NCBI GenBank assembly: GCA_037783415.1
Contig: JAZGTN010000016.1
Coordinates: 124,001-188,000 of the forward strand
DNA length: 64,000 nucleotides
Source of the DNA: Leptasterias polaris
Taxonomy: Eukaryota > Echinodermata > Asteroidea > Forcipulatida > Asteriidae
Direction: 5' to 3'
A program made the translations under genes and the position numbers. Numbering within the stretch: position 1 is the stretch's first letter; each line of letters opens with the position of its first letter. Below the pieces are notes generated by a model. It was not told the DNA's origin. It worked only from the letters and a program-made list of their open reading frames with translations, and ran no database searches. Positions 49,951 to 62,416 of the stretch are shown piece by piece.

Positions 49951-51734
49951 GGGTGCACTACTCTAAATCGACCAAAAATTCATGCGCCAAGCTACTTATC
50001 ATAATTTGTAAACCCACAACTTATTTTTAATTATAACGTTTTGGGGGTCATGCAACTAATAGAGTGTGTAATTATAGGAACTTATCACAACCTGGGGGTT
50101 CTGGGTTTCAAGTTTTGAGGAGATTTGATAAATTTGGGCTTTAAAGTTGGTCCTATTTAGATTGGGAATTGGAGGAGTGCCTCCTGAAAACTGGCGGCAA
50201 GTCGGTTTGGGAAAAAACACATTTTCGGGGGTGTTTTTTTTCTGGGGTAATTAGCAAAAATTCCAAACGGCTGACCTGCCAAAAATTGAAAAGAAATCTG
50301 AAGTTTAGTGGTCTGAAAATATATTTGATTGGTTTTCAAGAGGCTGAGAGACTTTTAACAATTTTTTGAGAATTTTTGAATATTTAGCATTTATCATTGT
50401 TTGCTATGGGAGTCTATTTAGAGGGGTGAAACCTATATAGATACAAAATGGTGGCGCCCGCTACACCCGTGTACCCGTGTGCTTGTTGTTATAACGGTTT
50501 TGTAGGCTTGAAACGACGACAGTAATGTGTTGTATGGGGGCACTTTTCGTCAGTTGTTGCTGTGTTTACATTGAAAACATCATTCCTTTGGCTGTATTAA
50601 CAGATAGTATATAGTAATAATGTTGCTATGTGTTCCTAAAATTACAAAACAACAGAATAATTCAACGTTCCAAAGAAAGGTTTGCTGGGTTTGGTTTTTA
50701 GTGTAAGACTATATCGACGAGTATGAGACTATCACGGTAAGTCACATTCAAGAAACTCAAGAATCTTCAGTGGCTGGTTGATCAGGGGAAAAGTAGAGAC
50801 AAACCATCAACAGACTATGTGAAGATGACATAGGCGGTGGGTGGTTGATATGGCATCATGAATGTCAAGTTCCCGGGAACTGATTGCATGTGTGAAACCC
50901 TAGCCCTCGCAGCCAAAACCATAGCCCTCAGCAAAAACCCACAGCCTACACCCAAACCCTAGCCATCGGCCAAAACCCTAGCCATCGGCACAAACCCTAG
51001 CCGTCGGCGCCCAAACCCTAGCATACACCCCAAACCCTATAGCCATCAGCCCAAAACCCTAGCTCTTAGTCTAAACCCTAGTTTACAGTCTTAACCTTAG
51101 TTTACAGTCTTAACCTATTGTCCACAACTAACCGTATAGTATCTGGAATGGAATTTTGCAACATGCCCCGCCCACCCCCCGCCCACCCCTTTACCCCCCC
51201 CCCCCCCCTTAACAGCTAGGAAGATGAAACTTGGAAGAACAATAAATGTGGTAAAATGTGTTTGTTTGTTGGGAACTTTGTTATAAAGTTCACAATTTTA
51301 AACTCAATATGAATACATGGTTAGAAAAGTTGGAGGGAAAGCAAAAACGCCCCCCCCCCCCAACTCAAGGCCCCCTTCCAACCTGTTTCCCTTTTTACCG
51401 CTTCTCCACAATAATTAACCCCCTCTTGTCGATTAATTAAATAGTTTGTAAGGTTTTTAGAATCTTATTACGAAAAAGAGACATGTTAATAACTTTTTGA
51501 GGGAAGATTTGGACGTAACTTCCAAGTATTCCAGTATAATGTACACAGTGTGTCATGCAGGTTTTTCCTCTCGCATTGCTTAAAGTACATGTAAATGCTT
51601 CAACATGTTTGACCTTGTTGTAGACAAACGCAATAAAATATTCCAATTTTTTTTCCAGATTTCATATCAGTGACTTATTCTCAACATTTTAAGCATAATT
51701 TTTTCCCCATAAAGAATAATTGACTGCCCTTATA
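49951..51734. repeat. Satellite monomer M28
   Basis: 1784 bp = 1757 + 15 + 12. Element 49951-50433 carries C to A at 50161. GAAAAC variant at 50576. Telomere-like block 50895-51117, C1 51194-51208, C2 51350-51361. Confidence 0.95.
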
Positions 51735-53515
51735 GGGTGCACTACTCTAAATCGACCAAAAATTCATGCGCCAAGCTACTTATCATAATTTGTAAACCCA
51801 CAACTTATTTTTAATTATAACGTTTTGGGGGTCATGCAACTAATAGAGTGTGTAATTATAGGAACTTATCACAACCTGGGGGTTCTGGGTTTCAAGTTTT
51901 GAGGAGATTTGATAAATTTGGGCTTTAAAGTTGGTCCTATTTAGATTGGGAATTGGAGGAGTGCCTCCTGAAAACTGGCGGCAAGTCGGTTTGGGAAAAA
52001 ACACATTTTCGGGGGTGTTTTTTTTCTGGGGTAATTAGCAAAAATTCCAAACGGCTGACCTGCCAAAAATTGAAAAGAAATCTGAAGTTTAGTGGTCTGA
52101 AAATATATTTGATTGGTTTTCAAGAGGCTGAGAGACTTTTAACAATTTTTTGAGAATTTTTGAATATTTAGCATTTATCATTGTTTGCTATGGGAGTCTA
52201 TTTAGAGGGGTGAAACCTATATAGATACAAAATGGTGGCGCCCGCTACACCCGTGTACCCGTGTGCTTGTTGTTATAACGGTTTTGTAGGCTTGAAACGA
52301 CGACAGTAATGTGTTGTATGGGGGCACTTTTCGTCAGTTGTTGCTGTGTTTACATTGAACACATCATTCCTTTGGCTGTATTAACAGATAGTATATAGTA
52401 ATAATGTTGCTATGTGTTCCTAAAATTACAAAACAACAGAATAATTCAACGTTCCAAAGAAAGGTTTGCTGGGTTTGGTTTTTAGTGTAAGACTATATCG
52501 ACGAGTATGAGACTATCACGGTAAGTCACATTCAAGAAACTCAAGAATCTTCAGTGGCTGGTTGATCAGGGGAAAAGTAGAGACAAACCATCAACAGACT
52601 ATGTGAAGATGACATAGGCGGTGGGTGGTTGATATGGCATCATGAATGTCAAGTTCCCGGGAACTGATTGCATGTGTGAAACCCTAGCCCTCGCAGCCAA
52701 AACCATAGCCCTCAGCAAAAACCCACAGCCTACACCCAAACCCTAGCCATCGGCCAAAACCCTAGCCATCGGCACAAACCCTAGCCGTCGGCGCCCAAAC
52801 CCTAGCATACACCCCAAACCCTATAGCCATCAGCCCAAAACCCTAGCTCTTAGTCTAAACCCTAGTTTACAGTCTTAACCTTAGTTTACAGTCTTAACCT
52901 ATTGTCCACAACTAACCGTATAGTATCTGGAATGGAATTTTGCAACATGCCCCGCCCACCCCCCGCCCACCCCTTTACCCCCCCCCCCCTTAACAGCTAG
53001 GAAGATGAAACTTGGAAGAACAATAAATGTGGTAAAATGTGTTTGTTTGTTGGGAACTTTGTTATAAAGTTCACAATTTTAAACTCAATATGAATACATG
53101 GTTAGAAAAGTTGGAGGGAAAGCAAAAACGCCCCCCCCCCCCAACTCAAGGCCCCCTTCCAACCTGTTTCCCTTTTTACCGCTTCTCCACAATAATTAAC
53201 CCCCTCTTGTCGATTAATTAAATAGTTTGTAAGGTTTTTAGAATCTTATTACGAAAAAGAGACATGTTAATAACTTTTTGAGGGAAGATTTGGACGTAAC
53301 TTCCAAGTATTCCAGTATAATGTACACAGTGTGTCATGCAGGTTTTTCCTCTCGCATTGCTTAAAGTACATGTAAATGCTTCAACATGTTTGACCTTGTT
53401 GTAGACAAACGCAATAAAATATTCCAATTTTTTTTCCAGATTTCATATCAGTGACTTATTCTCAACATTTTAAGCATAATTTTTTCCCCATAAAGAATAA
53501 TTGACTGCCCTTATA
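51735..53515. repeat. Satellite monomer M29
   Basis: 1781 bp = 1757 + 12 + 12. Element 51735-52217 carries the same C to A as M28 (51945), but the GAAAAC variant is absent. Telomere-like block 52679-52901, C1 52978-52989, C2 53131-53142. Confidence 0.95.
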
Positions 53516-55298
53516 GGGTGCACTACTCTAAATCGACCAAAAATTCATGCGCCAAGCTACTTATCATAATTTGTAAACCCACAACTTATTTTTAATTATA
53601 ACGTTTTGGGGGTCATGCAACTAATAGAGTGTGTAATTATAGGAACTTATCACAACCTGGGGGTTCTGGGTTTCAAGTTTTGAGGAGATTTGATAAATTT
53701 GGGCTTTAAAGTTGGTCCTATTTAGCTTGGGAATTGGAGGAGTGCCTCCTGAAAACTGGCGGCAAGTCGGTTTGGGAAAAAACACATTTTCGGGGGTGTT
53801 TTTTTTCTGGGGTAATTAGCAAAAATTCCAAACGGCTGACCTGCCAAAAATTGAAAAGAAATCTGAAGTTTAGTGGTCTGAAAATATATTTGATTGGTTT
53901 TCAAGAGGCTGAGAGACTTTTAACAATTTTTTGAGAATTTTTGAATATTTAGCATTTATCATTGTTTGCTATGGGAGTCTATTTAGAGGGGTGAAACCTA
54001 TATAGATACAAAATGGTGGCGCCCGCTACACCCGTGTACCCGTGTGCTTGTTGTTATAACGGTTTTGTAGGCTTGAAACGACGACAGTAATGTGTTGTAT
54101 GGGGGCACTTTTCGTCAGTTGTTGCTGTGTTTACATTGAAAACATCATTCCTTTGGCTGTATTAACAGATAGTATATAGTAATAATGTTGCTATGTGTTC
54201 CTAAAATTACAAAACAACAGAATAATTCAACGTTCCAAAGAAAGGTTTGCTGGGTTTGGTTTTTAGTGTAAGACTATATCGACGAGTATGAGACTATCAC
54301 GGTAAGTCACATTCAAGAAACTCAAGAATCTTCAGTGGCTGGTTGATCAGGGGAAAAGTAGAGACAAACCATCAACAGACTATGTGAAGATGACATAGGC
54401 GGTGGGTGGTTGATATGGCATCATGAATGTCAAGTTCCCGGGAACTGATTGCATGTGTGAAACCCTAGCCCTCGCAGCCAAAACCATAGCCCTCAGCAAA
54501 AACCCACAGCCTACACCCAAACCCTAGCCATCGGCCAAAACCCTAGCCATCGGCACAAACCCTAGCCGTCGGCGCCCAAACCCTAGCATACACCCCAAAC
54601 CCTATAGCCATCAGCCCAAAACCCTAGCTCTTAGTCTAAACCCTAGTTTACAGTCTTAACCTTAGTTTACAGTCTTAACCTATTGTCCACAACTAACCGT
54701 ATAGTATCTGGAATGGAATTTTGCAACATGCCCCGCCCACCCCCCGCCCACCCCTTTACCCCCCCCCCCCCCTTAACAGCTAGGAAGATGAAACTTGGAA
54801 GAACAATAAATGTGGTAAAATGTGTTTGTTTGTTGGGAACTTTGTTATAAAGTTCACAATTTTAAACTCAATATGAATACATGGTTAGAAAAGTTGGAGG
54901 GAAAGCAAAAACGCCCCCCCCCCCCAACTCAAGGCCCCCTTCCAACCTGTTTCCCTTTTTACCGCTTCTCCACAATAATTAACCCCCTCTTGTCGATTAA
55001 TTAAATAGTTTGTAAGGTTTTTAGAATCTTATTACGAAAAAGAGACATGTTAATAACTTTTTGAAGGAAGATTTGGACGTAACTTCCAAGTATTCCAGTA
55101 TAATGTACACAGTGTGTCATGCAGGTTTTTCCTCTCGCATTGCTTAAAGTACATGTAAATGCTTCAACATGTTTGACCTTGTTGTAGACAAACGCAATAA
55201 AATATTCCAATTTTTTTTCCAGATTTCATATCAGTGACTTATTCTCAACATTTTAAGCATAATTTTTTCCCCATAAAGAATAATTGACTGCCCTTATA
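53516..55298. repeat. Satellite monomer M30
   Basis: 1783 bp = 1757 + 14 + 12. Element 53516-53998, GAAAAC variant at 54141, telomere-like block 54460-54682, C1 54759-54772, C2 54914-54925. Private G to A at 55065. Confidence 0.95.
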
Positions 55299-57079
55299 GG
55301 GTGCACTACTCTAAATCGACCAAAAATTCATGCGCCAAGCTACTTATCATAATTTGTAAACCCACAACTTATTTTTAATTATAACGTTTTGGGGGTCATG
55401 CAACTAATAGAGTGTGTAATTATAGGAACTTATCACAACCTGGGGGTTCTGGGTTTCAAGTTTTGAGGAGATTTGATAAATTTGGGCTTTAAAGTTGGTC
55501 CTATTTAGCTTGGGAATTGGAGGAGTGCCTCCTGAAAACTGGCGGCAAGTCGGTTTGGGAAAAAACACATTTTCGGGGGTGTTTTTTTTCTGGGGTAATT
55601 AGCAAAAATTCCAAACGGCTGACCTGCCAAAAATTGAAAAGAAATCTGAAGTTTAGTGGTCTGAAAATATATTTGATTGGTTTTCAAGAGGCTGAGAGAC
55701 TTTTAACAATTTTTTGAGAATTTTTGAATATTTAGCATTTATCATTGTTTGCTATGGGAGTCTATTTAGAGGGGTGAAACCTATATAGATACAAAATGGT
55801 GGCGCCCGCTACACCCGTGTACCCGTGTGCTTGTTGTTATAACGGTTTTGTAGGCTTGAAACGACGACAGTAATGTGTTGTATGGGGGCACTTTTCGTCA
55901 GTTGTTGCTGTGTTTACATTGAAAACATCATTCCTTTGGCTGTATTAACAGATAGTATATAGTAATAATGTTGCTATGTGTTCCTAAAATTACAAAACAA
56001 CAGAATAATTCAACGTTCCAAAGAAAGGTTTGCTGGGTTTGGTTTTTAGTGTAAGACTATATCGACGAGTATGAGACTATCACGGTAAGTCACATTCAAG
56101 AAACTCAAGAATCTTCAGTGGCTGGTTGATCAGGGGAAAAGTAGAGACAAACCATCAACAGACTATGTGAAGATGACATAGGCGGTGGGTGGTTGATATG
56201 GCATCATGAATGTCAAGTTCCCGGGAACTGATTGCATGTGTGAAACCCTAGCCCTCGCAGCCAAAACCATAGCCCTCAGCAAAAACCCACAGCCTACACC
56301 CAAACCCTAGCCATCGGCCAAAACCCTAGCCATCGGCACAAACCCTAGCCGTCGGCGCCCAAACCCTAGCATACACCCCAAACCCTATAGCCATCAGCCC
56401 AAAACCCTAGCTCTTAGTCTAAACCCTAGTTTACAGTCTTAACCTTAGTTTACAGTCTTAACCTATTGTCCACAACTAACCGTATAGTATCTGGAATGGA
56501 ATTTTGCAACATGCCCCGCCCACCCCCCGCCCACCCCTTTACCCCCCCCCCCCTTAACAGCTAGGAAGATGAAACTTGGAAGAACAATAAATGTGGTAAA
56601 ATGTGTTTGTTTGTTGGGAACTTTGTTATAAAGTTCACAATTTTAAACTCAATATGAATACATGGTTAGAAAAGTTGGAGGGAAAGCAAAAACGCCCCCC
56701 CCCCCCAACTCAAGGCCCCCTTCCAACCTGTTTCCCTTTTTACCGCTTCTCCACAATAATTAACCCCCTCTTGTCGATTAATTAAATAGTTTGTAAGGTT
56801 TTTAGAATCTTATTACGAAAAAGAGACATGTTAATAACTTTTTGAGGGAAGATTTGGACGTAACTTCCAAGTATTCCAGTATAATGTACACAGTGTGTCA
56901 TGCAGGTTTTTCCTCTCGCATTGCTTAAAGTACATGTAAATGCTTCAACATGTTTGACCTTGTTGTAGACAAACGCAATAAAATATTCCAATTTTTTTTC
57001 CAGATTTCATATCAGTGACTTATTCTCAACATTTTAAGCATAATTTTTTCCCCATAAAGAATAATTGACTGCCCTTATA
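55299..57079. repeat. Satellite monomer M31
   Basis: 1781 bp = 1757 + 12 + 12. Element 55299-55781, GAAAAC variant at 55924, telomere-like block 56243-56465, C1 56542-56553, C2 56695-56706. Confidence 0.95.
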
Positions 57080-58857
57080 GGGTGCACTACTCTAAATCGA
57101 CCAAAAATTCATGCGCCAAGCTACTTATCATAATTTGTAAACCCACAACTTATTTTTAATTATAACGTTTTGGGGGTCATGCAACTAATAGAGTGTGTAA
57201 TTATAGGAACTTATCACAACCTGGGGGTTCTGGGTTTCAAGTTTTGAGGAGATTTGATAAATTTGGGCTTTAAAGTTGGTCCTATTTAGCTTGGGAATTG
57301 GAGGAGTGCCTCCTGAAAACTGGCGGCAAGTCGGTTTGGGAAAAAACACATTTTCGGGGGTGTTTTTTTTCTGGGGTAATTAGCAAAAATTCCAAACGGC
57401 TGACCTGCCAAAAATTGAAAAGAAATCTGAAGTTTAGTGGTCTGAAAATATATTTGATTGGTTTTCAAGAGGCTGAGAGACTTTTAAAAAAATTTTGAGA
57501 ATTTTTGAATATTTAGCATTTATCATTGTTTGCTATGGGAGTCTATTTAGAGGGGTGAAACCTATATAGATACAAAATGGTGGCGCCCGCTACACCCGTG
57601 TACCCGTGTGCTTGTTGTTATAACGGTTTTGTAGGCTTGAAACGACGACAGTAATGTGTTGTATGGGGGCACTTTTCGTCAGTTGTTGCTGTGTTTACAT
57701 TGAAAACATCATTCCTTTGGCTGTATTAACAGATAGTATATAGTAATAATGTTGCTATGTGTTCCTAAAATTACAAAACAACAGAATAATTCAACGTTCC
57801 AAAGAAAGGTTTGCTGGGTTTGGTTTTTAGTGTAAGACTATATCGACGAGTATGAGACTATCACGGTAAGTCACATTCAAGAAACTCAAGAATCTTCAGT
57901 GGCTGGTTGATCAGGGGAAAAGTAGAGACAAACCATCAACAGACTATGTGAAGATGACATAGGCGGTGGGTGGTTGATATGGCATCATGAATGTCAAGTT
58001 CCCGGGAACTGATTGCATGTGTGAAACCCTAGCCCTCGCAGCCAAAACCATAGCCCTCAGCAAAAACCCACAGCCTACACCCAAACCCTAGCCATCGGCC
58101 AAAACCCTAGCCATCGGCACAAACCCTAGCCGTCGGCGCCCAAACCCTAGCATACACCCCAAACCCTATAGCCATCAGCCCAAAACCCTAGCTCTTAGTC
58201 TAAACCCTAGTTTACAGTCTTAACCTTAGTTTACAGTCTTAACCTATTGTCCACAACTAACCGTATAGTATCTGGAATGGAATTTTGCAACATGCCCCGC
58301 CCACCCCCCGCCCACCCCTTTACCCCCCCCCCTTAACAGCTAGGAAGATGAAACTTGGAAGAACAATAAATGTGGTAAAATGTGTTTGTTTGTTGGGAAC
58401 TTTGTTATAAAGTTCACAATTTTAAACTCAATATGAATACATGGTTAGAAAAGTTGGAGGGAAAGCAAAAACGCCCCCCCCCCCAACTCAAGGCCCCCTT
58501 CCAACCTGTTTCCCTTTTTACCGCTTCTCCACAATAATTAACCCCCTCTTGTCGATTAATTAAATAGTTTGTAAGGTTTTTAGAATCTTATTACGAAAAA
58601 GAGACATGTTAATAACTTTTTGAGGGAAGATTTGGACGTAACTTCCAAGTATTCCAGTATAATGTACACAGTGTGTCATGCAGGTTTTTCCTCTCGCATT
58701 GCTTAAAGTACATGTAAATGCTTCAACATGTTTGACCTTGTTGTAGACAAACGCAATAAAATATTCCAATTTTTTTTCCAGATTTCATATCAGTGACTTA
58801 TTCTCAACATTTTAAGCATAATTTTTTCCCCATAAAGAATAATTGACTGCCCTTATA
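57080..58857. repeat. Satellite monomer M32
   Basis: 1778 bp = 1757 + 10 + 11. Element 57080-57562 carries three clustered changes (C to A at 57488, T to A at 57491 and 57492). GAAAAC variant at 57705. Telomere-like block 58024-58246, C1 58323-58332, C2 58474-58484. Confidence 0.95.
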
Positions 58858-60639
58858 GGGTGCACTACTCTAAATCGACCAAAAATTCATGCGCCAAGCT
58901 ACTTATCATAATTTGTAAACCCACAACTTATTTTTAATTATAACGTTTTGGGGGTCATGCAACTAATAGAGTGTGTAATTATAGGAACTTATCACAACCT
59001 GGGGGTTCTGGGTTTCAAGTTTTGAGGAGATTTGATAAATTTGGGCTTTAAAGTTGGTCCTATTTAGCTTGGGAATTGGAGGAGTGCCTCCTGAAAACTG
59101 GCGGCAAGTCGGTTTGGGAAAAAACACATTTTCGGGGGTGTTTTTTTTCTGGGGTAATTAGCAAAAATTCCAAACGGCTGACCTGCCAAAAATTGAAAAG
59201 AAATCTGAAGTTTAGTGGTCTGAAAATATATTTGATTGGTTTTCAAGAGGCTGAGAGACTTTTAACAATTTTTTGAGAATTTTTGAATATTTAGCATTTA
59301 TCATTGTTTGCTATGGGAGTCTATTTAGAGGGGTGAAACCTATATAGATACAAAATGGTGGCGCCCGCTACACCCGTGTACCCGTGTGCTTGTTGTTATA
59401 ACGGTTTTGTAGGCTTGAAACGACGACAGTAATGTGTTGTATGGGGGCACTTTTCGTCAGTTGTTGCTGTGTTTACATTGAACACATCATTCCTTTGGCT
59501 GTATTAACAGATAGTATATAGTAATAATGTTGCTATGTGTTCCTAAAATTACAAAACAACAGAATAATTCAACGTTCCAAAGAAAGGTTTGCTGGGTTTG
59601 GTTTTTAGTGTAAGACTATATCGACGAGTATGAGACTATCACGGTAAGTCACATTCAAGAAACTCAAGAATCTTCAGTGGCTGGTTGATCAGGGGAAAAG
59701 TAGAGACAAACCATCAACAGACTATGTGAAGATGACATAGGCGGTGGGTGGTTGATATGGCATCATGAATGTCAAGTTCCCGGGAACTGATTGCATGTGT
59801 GAAACCCTAGCCCTCGCAGCCAAAACCATAGCCCTCAGCAAAAACCCACAGCCTACACCCAAACCCTAGCCATCGGCCAAAACCCTAGCCATCGGCACAA
59901 ACCCTAGCCGTCGGCGCCCAAACCCTAGCATACACCCCAAACCCTATAGCCATCAGCCCAAAACCCTAGCTCTTAGTCTAAACCCTAGTTTACAGTCTTA
60001 ACCTTAGTTTACAGTCTTAACCTATTGTCCACAACTAACCGTATAGTATCTGGAATGGAATTTTGCAACATGCCCCGCCCACCCCCCGCCCACCCCTTTA
60101 CCCCCCCCCCCCTTAACAGCTAGGAAGATGAAACTTGGAAGAACAATAAATGTGGTAAAATGTGTTTGTTTGTTGGGAACTTTGTTATAAAGTTCACAAT
60201 TTTAAACTCAATATGAATACATGGTTAGAAAAGTTGGAGGGAAAGCAAAAACGCCCCCCCCCCCCCAACTCAAGGCCCCCTTCCAACCTGTTTCCCTTTT
60301 TACCGCTTCTCCACAATAATTAACCCCCTCTTGTCGATTAATTAAATAGTTTGTAAGGTTTTTAGAATCTTATTACGAAAAAGAGACATGTTAATAACTT
60401 TTTGAGGGAAGATTTGGACGTAACTTCCAAGTATTCCAGTATAATGTACACAGTGTGTCATGCAGGTTTTTCCTCTCGCATTGCTTAAAGTACATGTAAA
60501 TGCTTCAACATGTTTGACCTTGTTGTAGACAAACGCAATAAAATATTCCAATTTTTTTTCCAGATTTCATATCAGTGACTTATTCTCAACATTTTAAGCA
60601 TAATTTTTTCCCCATAAAGAATAATTGACTGCCCTTATA
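58858..60639. repeat. Satellite monomer M33
   Basis: 1782 bp = 1757 + 12 + 13. Element 58858-59340, telomere-like block 59802-60024, C1 60101-60112, C2 60254-60266. GAAAAC variant absent. Confidence 0.95.
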
Positions 60640-62416
60640 GGGTGCACTACTCTAAATCGACCAAAAATTCATGCGCCAAGCTACTTATCATAATTTGTAA
60701 ACCCACAACTTATTTTTAATTATAACGTTTTGGGGGTCATGCAACTAATAGAGTGTGTAATTATAGGAACTTATCACAACCTGGGGGTTCTGGGTTTCAA
60801 GTTTTGAGGAGATTTGATAAATTTGGGCTTTAAAGTTGGTCCTATTTAGCTTGGGAATTGGAGGAGTGCCTCCTGAAAACTGGCGGCAAGTCGGTTTGGG
60901 AAAAAACACATTTTCGGGGGTGTTTTTTTTCTGGGGTAATTAGCAAAAATTCCAAACGGCTGACCTGCCAAAAATTGAAAAGAAATCTGAAGTTTAGTGG
61001 TCTGAAAATATATTTGATTGGTTTTCAAGAGGCTGAGAGACTTTTAACAATTTTTTGAGAATTTTTGAATATTTAGCATTTATCATTGTTTGCTATGGGA
61101 GTCTATTTAGAGGGGTGAAACCTATATAGATACAAAATGGTGGCGCCCGCTACACCCGTGTACCCGTGTGCTTGTTGTTATAACGGTTTTGTAGGCTTGA
61201 AACGACGACAGTAATGTGTTGTATGGGGGCACTTTTCGTCAGTTGTTGCTGTGTTTACATTGAACACATCATTCCTTTGGCTGTATTAACAGATAGTATA
61301 TAGTAATAATGTTGCTATGTGTTCCTAAAATTACAAAACAACAGAATAATTCAACGTTCCAAAGAAAGGTTTGCTGGGTTTGGTTTTTAGTGTAAGACTA
61401 TATCGACGAGTATGAGACTATTACGGTAAGTCACATTCAAGAAACTCAAGAATCTTCAGTGGCTGGTTGATCAGGGGAAAAGTAGAGACAAACCATCAAC
61501 AGACTATGTGAAGATGACATAGGCGGTGGGTGGTTGATATGGCATCATGAATGTCAAGTTCCCGGGAACTGATTGCATGTGTGAAACCCTAGCCCTCGCA
61601 GCCAAAACCATAGCCCTCAGCAAAAACCCACAGCCTACACCCAAACCCTAGCCATCGGCCAAAACCCTAGCCATCGGCACAAACCCTAGCCGTCGGCGCC
61701 CAAACCCTAGCATACACCCCAAACCCTATAGCCATCAGCCCAAAACCCTAGCTCTTAGTCTAAACCCTAGTTTACAGTCTTAACCTTAGTTTACAGTCTT
61801 AACCTATTGTCCACAACTAACCGTATAGTATCTGGAATGGAATTTTGCAACATGCCCCGCCCACCCCCCGCCCACCCCTTTACCCCCCCCCCTTAACAGC
61901 TAGGAAGATGAAACTTGGAAGAACAATAAATGTGGTAAAATGTGTTTGTTTGTTGGGAACTTTGTTATAAAGTTCACAATTTTAAACTCAATATGAATAC
62001 ATGGTTAGAAAAGTTGGAGGGAAAGCAAAAACGCCCCCCCCCCAACTCAAGGCCCCCTTCCAACCTGTTTCCCTTTTTACCGCTTCTCCACAATAATTAA
62101 CCCCCTCTTGTCGATTAATTAAATAGTTTGTAAGGTTTTTAGAATCTTATTACGAAAAAGAGACATGTTAATAACTTTTTGAGGGAAGATTTGGACGTAA
62201 CTTCCAAGTATTCCAGTATAATGTACACAGTGTGTCATGCAGGTTTTTCCTCTCGCATTGCTTAAAGTACATGTAAATGCTTCAACATGTTTGACCTTGT
62301 TGTAGACAAACGCAATAAAATATTCCAATTTTTTTTCCAGATTTCATATCAGTGACTTATTCTCAACATTTTAAGCATAATTTTTTCCCCATAAAGAATA
62401 ATTGACTGCCCTTATA
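60640..62416. repeat. Satellite monomer M34
   Basis: 1777 bp = 1757 + 10 + 10. Element 60640-61122, telomere-like block 61584-61806, C1 61883-61892, C2 62034-62043. Private C to T at 61422. GAAAAC variant absent. Confidence 0.95.
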
